Source: Paenibacillus sp. FSL H7-0737 (GTDB taxonomy: Bacteria > Bacillota > Bacilli > Paenibacillales > Paenibacillaceae). Taken from it: a stretch of DNA of 64,000 nt. Numbering within the stretch: position 1 is the stretch's first letter; each line of letters starts with the position of its first letter. Positions 26,441 through 34,609 of the stretch are shown piece after piece. The notes beneath the pieces are model-generated. The model saw only the letters and a list, made by a program, of their open reading frames with translations, was not told the origin of the DNA and ran no database searches. The stretch is from positions 2,790,001-2,854,000 of the forward strand of contig NZ_CP009279.1 of NCBI RefSeq assembly GCF_000758545.1. The letters run 5' to 3'. The position numbers were made by a program, and so were the translations under genes.

Positions 26441-26459
26441 TGTTCACTCCTTAGGGTTG

Positions 26460-27254
26460 TTATCTGAGTTGCTTGATTATTGATTTATCTTGGTAAGTTT
26501 CAGCTGTGACCAAGCTCAATTGATTTAGAAACTCGATTTGAAAGCTCCCCGGACCTTGTCCAGTCGTTAGTTCAGCGGCTATTTCAGCAGCCACTCCATA
26601 GAAGGAGAGAGCTTCGACTGCGGCTTCAAGAGATGCTCCTTCACTTACCGCTAGAAATGCACCGACTACTGCACTTAGCAGACAACCTGTTCCCGTTACT
26701 TTCGTTAGAATTGGGTGACCATTGCTGGCAATGTAGGTGTTATATCCATTTGTGATGACATCGTCTTTTCCGGTGATGATAACTACACAGCCTAACTTCC
26801 GCGCGGCTGTCTCAGCCAAGACGACTACGTCGCCATCCCCTTCGCCTGCATCTACCCCTTTAATAGACCAGCTTTCACCAATGACATTGGCAACTTCAGC
26901 TACATTGCCACGTAGAGCGGTAATCTGCATCTCATTCACTAGCTTTTGAGTGACCGCTGTTCGATAAGAAGTGGCTCCCGCACCCACTGGATCAAGAACT
27001 AAGGGAACGCCGTGCTTATTCGCAGATTGTCCCGCGAGCACCATGGATTGAATGGCATAGTCATTCAGTGTGCCGATATTTAGAACTACAGCAGATGAAA
27101 ATGCGGCGATATCGACCACTTCCTCGTGAGCATCCGCCATAAAGGGGGAGGCACCCAGCGCCAAAAGACCGTTGGCTGAGAAATTGGCTACGACGATGTT
27201 GGTGATATTGTGGACCAGTGGATTGGATTCCCGTACTTTGGATAGATAACTCAT
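26460..27254 (-). CDS. thiM: Hydroxyethylthiazole kinase
   Basis: 264 residues. N-terminal [36 protein letters not shown] in the middle, and [18 protein letters not shown] with the catalytic cysteine of the anion hole are ThiM signatures. It salvages hydroxyethylthiazole to its phosphate. GAGGAG precedes the ATG. The operon therefore salvages both thiamin halves. Confidence 0.95.
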   Translation of the reverse strand: MSYLSKVRESNPLVHNITNIVVANFSANGLLALGASPFMADAHEEVVDIAAFSSAVVLNIGTLNDYAIQSMVLAGQSANKHGVPLVLDPVGAGATSYRTAVTQKLVNEMQITALRGNVAEVANVIGESWSIKGVDAGEGDGDVVVLAETAARKLGCVVIITGKDDVITNGYNTYIASNGHPILTKVTGTGCLLSAVVGAFLAVSEGASLEAAVEALSFYGVAAEIAAELTTGQGPGSFQIEFLNQLSLVTAETYQDKSIIKQLR

Positions 27255-27295
27255 GATTTATTCCTCCTCAAGTTTTATTAGCGAATAGCTAATGT

Positions 27296-28330
27296 TTAAA
27301 GATTAATAAAAGAATCCTCAGCTTTGATGTCAGTAGACAGTAAATCATTGTCCGATAGCCACTGTCTTACCTTCTCCCAAGACGCTGGCGCTTGATATCC
27401 AAAATCTTGATCACCCGCATTCATTAACGGTAGTAGAATCGCTAGGCTCTTCTCTTCAATTTGCTTATCGAGTGGAGAGGTCTCATCTTCGTGTGCAAGC
27501 AGCAAATTTAACGCTTTTTCCGGATTATCCTGCACAAATTGTTGTCCTTTTGTAATTGCATTTAGAAACTTTTTGAAATAGGATTCAGAATTTTGTATTC
27601 CTTGATCGCTGGCGACAAGGACTAGCTCATAATAATCGGGGACTCCGTAATCCGTGGGATTGAACGAGTTCACGGGATAACCTTCTTTTTCCAAGATTAA
27701 TTGTTCGTGGTTAATGAACCCTCCCATAATGGCATCCACTTGCCCCGTCGCAATCGCCGGAATAAGGTCAAAGCCTACGTCTATTAATTTGCTGGCCTTA
27801 GGGTCACCCCCATCGTTTTGGATCATCGTACGAATCATGGCTTCATAAAGAGGAATGGAAGAATACCCAATCTGTTTACCTATGAGGTCTTTGGGACTAT
27901 GAACGTCTCCAGCCTGAGGTACCATTAAATGATTAAGCGGATGTCTCACAATCGCAGCAATCGAACGTACTGGAATGTTCTCACTGCGTGCCATGAGCAC
28001 CTGAGGTTGATAACTAAACGCTAAATCGATTTGATTCGCTGCTACAAGCTTCAGTGCGTCATTGCTGTCTGCGGGCATTTGGATCTCTACGTCCAGACCT
28101 TCCTCTTGGAAATAACCATTCTGCTCAGCAGCATATAAAAAAGAGTGAACGGCATTGGGATACCAATCGAGCATAATCTTCAGCTTGTGCGTTTGTATAA
28201 TTTCGTTATTAGATGAATTAGCAGGAGGACTACTTACATTGGATGCTTTTCCGCAGCTGGTGAAGATTAGGAGTGAACATATGAGAAATACGGGAATAAG
28301 CCATTTTCTTTGGAAATTCAAATCATTCAT
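27296..28330 (-). CDS. thiY: Thiamin-precursor ABC transporter binding lipoprotein, ThiY/NMT1 type
   Basis: 344 residues with signal peptide and lipobox FTSC (Cys26). The NMT1/THI5-like motif is KIMLDWYPNAVHSFLYAAEQNGYFQEEGLDVEIQMPADSND, typical of pyrimidine-precursor binding proteins (ThiY binds formylaminopyrimidine). It overlaps the permease by 4 bp. The substrate is inferred from family and operon. Confidence 0.88.
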   Translation of the reverse strand: MNDLNFQRKWLIPVFLICSLLIFTSCGKASNVSSPPANSSNNEIIQTHKLKIMLDWYPNAVHSFLYAAEQNGYFQEEGLDVEIQMPADSNDALKLVAANQIDLAFSYQPQVLMARSENIPVRSIAAIVRHPLNHLMVPQAGDVHSPKDLIGKQIGYSSIPLYEAMIRTMIQNDGGDPKASKLIDVGFDLIPAIATGQVDAIMGGFINHEQLILEKEGYPVNSFNPTDYGVPDYYELVLVASDQGIQNSESYFKKFLNAITKGQQFVQDNPEKALNLLLAHEDETSPLDKQIEEKSLAILLPLMNAGDQDFGYQAPASWEKVRQWLSDNDLLSTDIKAEDSFINL

Positions 28331-29100
28331 TGCTTAGATCCTCTTTTCTTTAAAAATAATGGTTCGAGCAGAGCTATCATCACAAACAACACTACACCGA
28401 GCGCGGACAACAGAAATACAGCGGCGAACATTTCGGCACTTTGCATATTTCCGGCCATCCTTCGGCTAAAATAACCGAGTCCTTTGCTGCCTCCAAGCCA
28501 TTCGCCGATGGTTGCTCCAATTACGCAGTACACAATGCATAGCTTTAGTCCTGAGAAAAAAGAGGGCAGCGCCAGCGGAATTTGGGTTTTAGCAAGCAGT
28601 TGCCAGCGGTTTGCGCCAAATGTTAACAATAAGTCTTTGTAGGCTTGACCACTTGTACGAAGTCCGTCATATGTACTCACAACGACTGGAAAAAAAGCAG
28701 TTAGAAACACAACAGCCACTTTGCTCCACAGCGTATACCCGAACCACATAATAAAAATGGGGGATAGCGCGATTAACGGGATCGTCTGACTGATAATAAG
28801 GAACGGATAGATGGCTTTTTCAAGGGGGCGAAACAAGAACATTCCGGTGCCCAGCAGTGAACCACAGATAACCGAGAGAACAAAACCTACCAATATTTCC
28901 TGCAGTGTCGCCATTAAATGCGGTCTGAGTAATTGCCTGTGTTCGATCAATGCGATACCTATTGAAGAAGGTGCAGGTAGAATAAAGGCTGGAATCAAGT
29001 GAAGACGAACAGCTGATTCCCAGATCACAAGAATGAACAATAGCAGTAGAATGAAGGGGCCGTAATTGTTTAAATATTTTTTAAAAGGTATGGGATGCAT
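28327..29100 (-). CDS. thiX: Thiamin-precursor ABC transporter permease, ThiX type
   Basis: 257-residue SsuC/TauC-like permease with six membrane helices (the first at about 12-35) and the ATPase-contact loop LLTFGANRWQLLAKTQIPLALPSFFSGLKL. It overlaps the ATPase gene by 20 bp and the binding-protein gene by 4 bp. Confidence 0.88.
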   Translation of the reverse strand: MHPIPFKKYLNNYGPFILLLLFILVIWESAVRLHLIPAFILPAPSSIGIALIEHRQLLRPHLMATLQEILVGFVLSVICGSLLGTGMFLFRPLEKAIYPFLIISQTIPLIALSPIFIMWFGYTLWSKVAVVFLTAFFPVVVSTYDGLRTSGQAYKDLLLTFGANRWQLLAKTQIPLALPSFFSGLKLCIVYCVIGATIGEWLGGSKGLGYFSRRMAGNMQSAEMFAAVFLLSALGVVLFVMIALLEPLFLKKRGSKQ

Positions 29101-29857
29101 ACAGTCTCCGCTCCAACTCTTCCCGTAACGCTATAAACCGGGGTTCATAGTTCATCTTGTAATGTCTTGGCCTCGGTAAATCAACGATGATCTCCTGTAA
29201 TTCGCTATGCACGCCTCCAGACAATAAATAAATCCGATCGCTTAGTAACAGCGCTTCCTCTAGATCATGGGTGATGAGCATCACTGTTTGATCCAGCTCA
29301 TCCCAAAGCTCCAACAGCCAACGGTGTATCTCACGTTTGCTCATAGCGTCGAGCGCTCCAAATGGCTCATCTAGCAGCATAAGACCGGCCCCGCCGCCAG
29401 CTACAAGCGTTCGTAGAAATGCGACTCGCTGTTTCATGCCACCCGATAGCTCATGGGGAAAAGCCTTCTCTACATCGGCCAAACCGAAGCGTGACAGCAT
29501 TTCCCGAATGTGAGAGATCGTCTGTTGTTTACTAAACCTTGGTTTAATCTCCCAGGGCAAAAGACAGTTGTCGAGCACGGTTCTCCAAGGCAGCAGCAAA
29601 TCCTGCTGAGGCATGTATGCGATCTGACCTAAGCGAGTAGAGGATGACGAGTTCGAATGAATTATTATTTTCCCATGAGTGGGTTCGAGCAAGCCTGCTA
29701 TAGTTTTGAAAAGCGTACTTTTTCCGCATCCGCTAGCCCCAATGACAGAAACAAACTCACCTTGCCTGATATCCATGGATAGATCTGCGAATACAGGGGG
29801 TTGTTCTGATTCCGGAAAAGAGTAGGTTAAGCCTTGAATGGATAGGATTGTCGTGAT
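29081..29857 (-). CDS. thiZ: Thiamin-precursor ABC transporter ATPase, ThiZ type, with probable non-canonical ATC start
   Basis: It contains Walker A GASGCGKST, Q-loop MPQQDLLLPW, signature LSGGMKQR, Walker B LMLLDEPFGALD and H-loop ITHD. The first ATG in frame (29776) starts inside the fold: upstream in the same frame are an N-terminal strand and A-loop (ILSIQGLTYSFP, then VFADLS). These are preceded by AGGAGG (29870-29865) and, seven bases later, an ATC at 29857 with no ATG, GTG or TTG in between. The annotated start is therefore ATC 29857 (258 residues). A base error is the alternative. First gene of the operon, directly after the riboswitch leader. Confidence 0.8.
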   Translation of the reverse strand: MTTILSIQGLTYSFPESEQPPVFADLSMDIRQGEFVSVIGASGCGKSTLFKTIAGLLEPTHGKIIIHSNSSSSTRLGQIAYMPQQDLLLPWRTVLDNCLLPWEIKPRFSKQQTISHIREMLSRFGLADVEKAFPHELSGGMKQRVAFLRTLVAGGGAGLMLLDEPFGALDAMSKREIHRWLLELWDELDQTVMLITHDLEEALLLSDRIYLLSGGVHSELQEIIVDLPRPRHYKMNYEPRFIALREELERRLYASHTF

Positions 29858-29873
29858 GATCGAACCTCCTAAA

Positions 29874-29946
29874 AAGTTTTGTGAGCGTTGGCTTCTTGGA
29901 AAGCATCGTACAAAACTTGCTTCGGAAGCCTACGCTTAAGTTTTGT
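29874..29946 (-). promoter_or_regulatory. Second structured leader: three alternating complementary segments before thiZ
   Basis: In RNA order the leader has ACAAAACTT (29946-29938), its complement AAGTTTTGT (29918-29910), and ACAAAACTT again (29882-29874), which ends three bases before the AGGAGG of thiZ. The middle copy can pair with only one partner at a time. A further 12-base pair with one mismatch (29936-29925 with 29895-29884) competes with both. This looks like a second switch after the terminator. Confidence 0.55.
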
Positions 29947-29954
29947 GATTGATT

Positions 29955-30001
29955 GTAAACAAACAAAGACCCATTCATTTCCGGTGGGAAATAAATGGGT
30001 C
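29955..30001 (-). terminator. Riboswitch expression-platform terminator
   Basis: On the minus strand GACCCATTTATTTCC (30001-29987) pairs with GGAAATGAATGGGTC (29982-29968), with a four-base loop and TTTGTTTGTTT after it. It probably ends transcription when TPP is bound. Confidence 0.8.
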
Positions 30002-30054
30002 AAAAAGTTCATTCAGCATAGGAACACTAAAAATGCATGGGATGAAAATTCTGC

Positions 30055-30141
30055 TCCACTTCCCTCCGCTGGTATGATCCAGATCAGGTTCCAAGGGTCC
30101 GGAGCTTGAAGCTCCGTCTCAGTCGGCCGACTCCCCTAGTG
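30055..30141 (-). promoter_or_regulatory. TPP riboswitch (THI element)
   Basis: The minus strand reads ACTAGGGGAGTC ... CTGAGA ... GACCCTTGGAACCTGATC ... ATACCAGCGGAGGGAAG, the conserved THI box in the right order, including the CUGAGA pyrimidine-sensing motif and the GGAACCUGAU helix. It controls the thiZXY-thiMDE operon. Confidence 0.97.
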
Positions 30142-30172
30142 AAATAACAGGTCCATATTTAATTTGTTTATA

Positions 30173-30200
30173 AATATACCATATCTTTCTGAGATGTAAA
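30173..30200 (-). promoter_or_regulatory. Probable promoter of the thiamin operon
   Basis: On the minus strand TTTACA (30200-30195) and TATATT (30178-30173) are separated by 16 bases, ending about 30 bases before the riboswitch. Confidence 0.55.
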
Positions 30201-30269
30201 GAGAGGATCTTGTGAAGGATTATTCTAAGAATGGGTAATATAAGGGTAGAGATTTACCTAATATTACAA

Positions 30270-30354
30270 TTCCGATGAATATAATCGGAAAAAATCATTG
30301 ACGGTAAACATCAGCCAGTGTAGTATACAATTTACCGGATGAATTCCGGGTAAA
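30270..30354 (+). promoter_or_regulatory. Promoter and two inverted repeats upstream of the amino-acid ABC operon
   Basis: TTGACG (30298-30303) and TAGTAT (30321-30326) are 17 bases apart. An inverted repeat TTCCGAT-N7-ATCGGAA (30270-30290) lies just upstream of the -35 box, and a second imperfect one (TTTACC...GGTAAA, 30331-30354) lies over the start region. They may be operators, perhaps for a sulfur regulator of the CymR kind; this is not proven. Confidence 0.5.
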
Positions 30355-30370
30355 GAGAGGGGAATTAATA

Positions 30371-31207
30371 ATGAAAAAACTAAGTTTAACTATTCTATTG
30401 GCGTTAACCGTGGTGTTTGTAGCGGCCTGCGGCAATAATTCGAATACCGATACTTCTAATAATTCTTCAGCTGGAACGAATGGTGGAAATACAGCCACTG
30501 CGCAAAACAGCCTGGAAGCTGTTAAAGCTAGCGGCAAATTGCGTATAGGAACAGAAGGGACGTATGCTCCCTTTACTTATCATGACGCTTCGGGAAAACT
30601 GACCGGCTTTGACGTAGAAATTGCTGAGGAAGTAGCGAAGCGCCTCGGTGTTGAACCAGAATTTTTTGAGACACAGTGGGACGGTATTTTTGCTGGGATG
30701 GATGCCAAGCGGTTTGATGTTATTTTTAACGAAGTATCCATTAATGAAGATCGTAAAGTGAAATATGATTTCTCTGAACCGTATATCGTATCTAAAGCGG
30801 TATTGATAGTGAGTGAAAACAATGAGGATATCAAAACATTTGCAGATCTTAAGGGTAAAAAAGCCGGACAATCTCTAACCAGTAACCTGTCCGATATCGC
30901 CCGTGAGAACGGTGCTGAAATCGTTGCTACAGACGGGTTCAATCAAGCGATGGACCTATTGACCTCAGGCCGTATTGATGCGACTGTAAATGATGGTTTG
31001 TCTTATCTGGACCTGAAAAAGCAAAAGCCTGATGTGAAAATTAAAGTGGTAGATGAGATTCCTGACGGTTCGCAAAGCGCAGCTGTTTTCTTAAAAGGCA
31101 ACGATGAGTTGGTAAAAGCAGTTAGTGATGCAATTGTTGAAATGAAGAGCGATGGCACATACTTAAAGATTTCTGAGAAATACTTTGGTGCTGACGTTTC
31201 AAAATAA
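30371..31207 (+). CDS. tcyA: Amino-acid (probably cystine) ABC transporter binding lipoprotein
   Basis: 278 residues with lipobox VAAC (Cys20) and an Asn/Ser/Thr-rich linker, then a family-3 binding domain: SGKLRIGTEGTYAPFTYHDASGKLTGFDVEIAEEVAKRLG, QWDGIFAGMDAKRFDVIFNEVSI, LKGKKAGQSLTSN, and DATVNDGLSYL. The motifs are closest to cystine/amino-acid binding proteins such as TcyA; the exact ligand is not certain. GAGAGGGG precedes the ATG. First gene of a three-gene transporter. Confidence 0.85.
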   Translation: MKKLSLTILLALTVVFVAACGNNSNTDTSNNSSAGTNGGNTATAQNSLEAVKASGKLRIGTEGTYAPFTYHDASGKLTGFDVEIAEEVAKRLGVEPEFFETQWDGIFAGMDAKRFDVIFNEVSINEDRKVKYDFSEPYIVSKAVLIVSENNEDIKTFADLKGKKAGQSLTSNLSDIARENGAEIVATDGFNQAMDLLTSGRIDATVNDGLSYLDLKKQKPDVKIKVVDEIPDGSQSAAVFLKGNDELVKAVSDAIVEMKSDGTYLKISEKYFGADVSK

Positions 31208-31258
31208 TACAAGGTTTCAGAAGCTAACCAGCTTGGAGCCAAAAAAGGATGTCTAAAA

Positions 31259-31927
31259 ATGGATGACCGCAAAATACAAATTTTCTTAGATTCACTGCTA
31301 CCCCTGCTAAAAGCTGGGGTGGCTTTTACCATTCCTTTGGCATTGATATCATTTGCACTGGGACTGATCTTAGCGATATTGACTGCATTAGCTCGTCTCT
31401 CCCCGTGGGTACTTCCGAAGCTGATCGCTCGCTTTTATGTATGGGTCATTCGTGGAACCCCTTTGTTGGTGCAACTGTTTATTATTTTCTATGGTTTGCC
31501 GGCAGTTGGAATCGTGCTAGACCCTTTCATAGCCGCAACCATTGGATTTACGCTTAGTGTAGGGGCTTATTCATCAGAAATTATACGTGCTGCTATCCTG
31601 TCTATACATAAAGGTCAGTGGGAAGCGGCCTTCTCCGTTGGGATGACTCGTACCCAGGCACTGCGCCGCGTTATACTGCCACAAGCTGCCCGTGTTTCTG
31701 TACCGCCGTTATCGAATTCCTTTATTAGCTTGGTCAAAGACACTTCACTGGCAGCGACCATTACCTATACGGAGATGTTCAGAACAGCACAGCAGGTTGC
31801 TTCCACCTCCTATGAGCCACTGCTGATCTATTGCGAGGCAGGATTGTTCTATTTACTATTCTGCTCAGTGTTATCAGCACTGCAAAATTACTTGGAGAAA
31901 CGACTGAGTCGTTACTCTGCGAGCTAA
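31259..31927 (+). CDS. tcyB: Polar amino-acid ABC transporter permease
   Basis: 222 residues, five membrane helices, with the HisM/TcyB motifs VWVIRGTPLLVQLFIIFYGLP and the EAA loop WEAAFSVGMTRTQALRRVILPQAARVSVPPLSNSF. It sits 51 bp after the binding protein and 14 bp before the ATPase. Confidence 0.88.
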   Translation: MDDRKIQIFLDSLLPLLKAGVAFTIPLALISFALGLILAILTALARLSPWVLPKLIARFYVWVIRGTPLLVQLFIIFYGLPAVGIVLDPFIAATIGFTLSVGAYSSEIIRAAILSIHKGQWEAAFSVGMTRTQALRRVILPQAARVSVPPLSNSFISLVKDTSLAATITYTEMFRTAQQVASTSYEPLLIYCEAGLFYLLFCSVLSALQNYLEKRLSRYSAS

Positions 31928-31941
31928 AGGGGGAGACAATT

Positions 31942-32694
31942 ATGATTGAAATACTTAATTTGCATAAATCCTTCGGTGAGCTGCAGGTATTAAAGGGCAT
32001 TGATCTCGAAATGGAACATGGCAAGGTACTGGTCATTATTGGCCCATCGGGTTCAGGCAAAACAACGCTTTTACGCTGCTTTAATCTGCTTGAAGTCCCT
32101 GATCAAGGAAGCTTATCGCTCAGTGATATTAAAATTAATTTCACGGATAACAAGAAAATCCCCCAGAAGTCCATTTTGGCATTACGCCAAAAAACAGGGA
32201 TGGTTTTTCAGTCCTATAATCTTTTTCCGCATATGACTGCACTAGGCAACGTGATGGAAGGGCAGGTGACGGTCCAGAAACGATCCAAGGACGAAGCACG
32301 CGAACGTGCCCTTCAGTTGTTAACTAAAGTTGGCTTGGCGGACAAAGCGGATGCTTATCCGCACCAACTGTCTGGTGGCCAGCAGCAACGGGTAGCTATC
32401 GCTCGTGCCATGGCAGTAGATCCAGAGGTGCTGTTGTTCGATGAGCCTACCTCTGCGCTTGATCCTGAGTTGGTGGGGGAAGTGCTTAAGGTTATTAAAC
32501 AGTTAGCGGCAGAGGGAATGACTATGGTGATAGTGACCCATGAGATGAAATTTGCTGCTGATGTGGCTGACCGAATCATTCTGATGGATGGAGGCCATAT
32601 TCTAGAGCAAGGGACTCCGCAAGAAGTTCTTGAGCATCCTCAGCATCCTCGTGCTCTACAATTTCTGAACAGAATTAGTGGAGAAGAAGTATAG
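31942..32694 (+). CDS. tcyC: Polar amino-acid ABC transporter ATPase
   Basis: 250 residues from ATG 31942 (GGGGGAG upstream; the frame is open further upstream but inside the permease). Walker A GPSGSGKT, Q-loop VFQSYNLFPHMTALGNV, signature LSGGQQQR, Walker B LLFDEPTSALDPELV and H-loop VTHE are intact. Terminator follows. Confidence 0.9.
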   Translation: MIEILNLHKSFGELQVLKGIDLEMEHGKVLVIIGPSGSGKTTLLRCFNLLEVPDQGSLSLSDIKINFTDNKKIPQKSILALRQKTGMVFQSYNLFPHMTALGNVMEGQVTVQKRSKDEARERALQLLTKVGLADKADAYPHQLSGGQQQRVAIARAMAVDPEVLLFDEPTSALDPELVGEVLKVIKQLAAEGMTMVIVTHEMKFAADVADRIILMDGGHILEQGTPQEVLEHPQHPRALQFLNRISGEEV

Positions 32695-32709
32695 AAGAAG
32701 ATCAAGACG

Positions 32710-32751
32710 CAAAAAAGCAGTTCAGGACTATACCTGGGCTGCTTTTTCTTG
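32710..32751 (+). terminator. Terminator after the amino-acid ABC operon
   Basis: AAAAAGCAG-T-TCAGG pairs with CCTGG-G-CTGCTTTTT around an ACTATA loop; T run TTTTTCTT. Confidence 0.88.
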
Positions 32752-32787
32752 TTTAACATTCAATGTTAGTGGTGCGTCGCTTCTAGG

Positions 32788-33450
32788 TTAGGATTTAATA
32801 CCAGTCTTCAGAAATTCCAAAGCATTATAGAGCATAATCGCAGCTTCGGCGCGAGTGATTTCACTTTTCGGATTAAACTTCCCATTAGCGTCTAAACTAT
32901 TGATTTTGTATTTAAGCGAACGTTGAATACTGCCTTGATAAGAGGGGTTAAGCGCAGCATCGTCAGCGATATCTACGGGCACTATATTGATCATCGGCAG
33001 ATTCCCAATGCCTTCGACCCCTTGCACTAGATAATTGGTGAACTCTTCTTTGGTCATTGTTTTGGTTGGATCAATATCCTTAGGAAGCTCGACATGATTG
33101 TAATACGCATTGATAAAGGCTTCAGCGTACCAAGCTTTATCCTTGACTTTCGTGAACAAGCCACTGGCAACGGGAGCTTTGTTGAAATCAATAGCCGCGA
33201 GACTAAGCTGGAGTCCACCCGAAATGAACTGGATCCCTTGTGCTGTTGTTACTTTGGAGCTGGGCAAGAATTGGGATTCACTAACCCCTTTAATCAAGCC
33301 TTGATTTTTTAAAGAAATAATTTTTTCTTTGCCGTTTATATTATCAATATCCTTAAAGGTATTTCCGGCTGCAAATATTTGGCCACCCAAAGAGAAGGAG
33401 AGAATCGTAACGGTTGTAATCGCGGCTAACGTTCTTTTTTTCATATTCAT
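32788..33450 (-). CDS. Secreted S-layer-homology (SLH) domain protein
   Basis: 220 residues with signal peptide about 1-27 (ending GQIFAAG). The first SLH-like unit is TFKDIDNINGKEKIISLKNQGLIKGVSESQFLPSSKVTTAQG. A second degenerate unit lies near 95-140, and a clear C-terminal one is SYQGSIQRSLKYKINSLDANGKFNPKSEITRAEAAIMLYNAL. SLH domains bind pyruvylated wall polymers. It is nearly all SLH, with no enzyme domain, so probably a wall-anchored accessory protein. Confidence 0.85.
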   Translation of the reverse strand: MNMKKRTLAAITTVTILSFSLGGQIFAAGNTFKDIDNINGKEKIISLKNQGLIKGVSESQFLPSSKVTTAQGIQFISGGLQLSLAAIDFNKAPVASGLFTKVKDKAWYAEAFINAYYNHVELPKDIDPTKTMTKEEFTNYLVQGVEGIGNLPMINIVPVDIADDAALNPSYQGSIQRSLKYKINSLDANGKFNPKSEITRAEAAIMLYNALEFLKTGIKS

Positions 33451-33770
33451 GGTTATTTCACCTCGTTGTATGGATAGGCCTCGTGGCCGCTATCACAAAC
33501 TTAAACGCAGAAAAATATGGAAAGGTTGCGGTCAAACCTATAATATTTCACGAAAAAGTAGATTTTGGCAGAAAAATAGGCAGGAATGGATGAAAGAACT
33601 TTGGATAAGAGAGCTGAAATGTTATAATGATGTCAGGCTCTATTCATTCGTGATTATTTTTGATATGATTATATCGTAAAGATTACTATTTACGTTTAAT
33701 ATTTGATGCATAAATGGGTGCGTCTCAGTGGATACGGATGTTAAATCATTCCGGGAAGGTAGGAGATCAA
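33451..33770. other. Divergent intergenic region between the SLH gene and fur
   Basis: AT-rich; holds the SLH gene's ribosome site (GAGGTG on the minus strand) and probably both promoters. No gene or clear operator seen. An open frame across 33329-33679 runs antisense through the SLH start and is not believed. Confidence 0.5.
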
Positions 33771-34244
33771 ATGGATCAAATTTCAAATATCAGTCAGCTT
33801 TTTGCGGCGCAAAAATATAAATTAACGCCCCAGCGTGAGGCCATAGTGAACATATTGCTCGACAATGAGAAAGATCATCTCAGCGTAGAAGAAGTATATA
33901 TGCTTGTCAAGAACAGTTATCCGCATTTAGGGCTGGCAACGGTATACCGTACACTTGAGCTCTTATGCGAGCTTCACATTGTAGAAAAGATGAACTTCGG
34001 AGATGGAGTCGCTCGTTACGATCTGCGCGGGAATGATCATTCTCACATGCATCATCATTTGATATGCAGCGTGTGCGGCAGGTTGGAGGAAATTAAGGAT
34101 GACTGGCTGGTGGAGCTGGAGAAAAGAGTGGAACGTGAATATGGCTTTAACGTCACGGATCACCGCCTTGATTTCAAGGGCACTTATGACACATGTAAAC
34201 GAACAGGCTGCAAAAAAGAAAAAGCAAACAAAGCGGTTTCTTAA
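33771..34244 (+). CDS. fur: Ferric uptake regulator Fur
   Basis: 157 residues from ATG 33771 (GGTAGGAG upstream; the longer frame from 33714 has no ribosome site). The winged helix reads KLTPQREAIVNILLDNEKDHLSVEEVYMLVK...LGLATVYRTLELL. The metal sites include HSHMHHH (92-96) and structural-zinc pairs C99-x2-C102 and C142-x4-C147. Closest in form to Bacillus Fur rather than PerR or Zur. It should repress iron genes; a strong Fur box is present at 44.77 kb upstream of oppD. Confidence 0.9.
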   Translation: MDQISNISQLFAAQKYKLTPQREAIVNILLDNEKDHLSVEEVYMLVKNSYPHLGLATVYRTLELLCELHIVEKMNFGDGVARYDLRGNDHSHMHHHLICSVCGRLEEIKDDWLVELEKRVEREYGFNVTDHRLDFKGTYDTCKRTGCKKEKANKAVS

Positions 34245-34261
34245 GCCGCTTTCTACCTAAA

Positions 34262-34315
34262 AGAAGAAGCTGTCTCAGAAGTAGTAAGTACTACTTAGGG
34301 GGCAGCTTCTTTTTC
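34262..34315 (+). terminator. Terminator after fur
   Basis: A long stem AAGAAGCTG...AAGTAGTA pairs with TACTACTT...CAGCTTCTT and is followed by TTTTTC. Confidence 0.85.
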
Positions 34316-34322
34316 GGAAAAG

Positions 34323-34510
34323 AATTAGGGAAAAACTCCCTCTAAATAACTGATAATTGCCCGATACGAATGGAAATGGGGAAATCCTCCCTATAAATCG
34401 GACAAATATCTATATTTCACAACAAATAAGTTGAATTATAGGGAGGATTTCCCTAATTAGTAGTCAAATGCGCAGACATCTCTGAATTATAGGGAGATAT
34501 TCCTTAATTT
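34323..34510. repeat. Nested inverted-repeat element built from four copies of one motif
   Basis: Four copies of a 20-25 base unit (core GGGAAATCCTCCCTATAA) lie at about 34323-34349, 34376-34400, 34433-34460 and 34483-34510. The first two run on the plus strand and the last two on the minus strand. The inner pair matches over about 20 bp and the outer pair is less perfect, so the whole element can fold into one long interrupted hairpin. No coding frame. Confidence 0.75.
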
Positions 34511-34609
34511 GCACGCACAGCAGCGCTTCTTGAAAACCGGAGCAGCGCTATCTTGCCTTTTAAACAGTTAAAGGAAATCCTAATTATGAGAAAGCCTATG
34601 ACATTTTTC

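Noticed and set aside
29757-29978. 73-codon minus-strand frame over the thiZ leader
   Set aside because: Its reading does not continue the ATPase fold and it covers the structured leader; the in-phase ATC-started frame explains the protein better.
33329-33679. 116-codon frame opposite the SLH gene start
   Set aside because: Antisense to the SLH signal peptide; no ribosome site.
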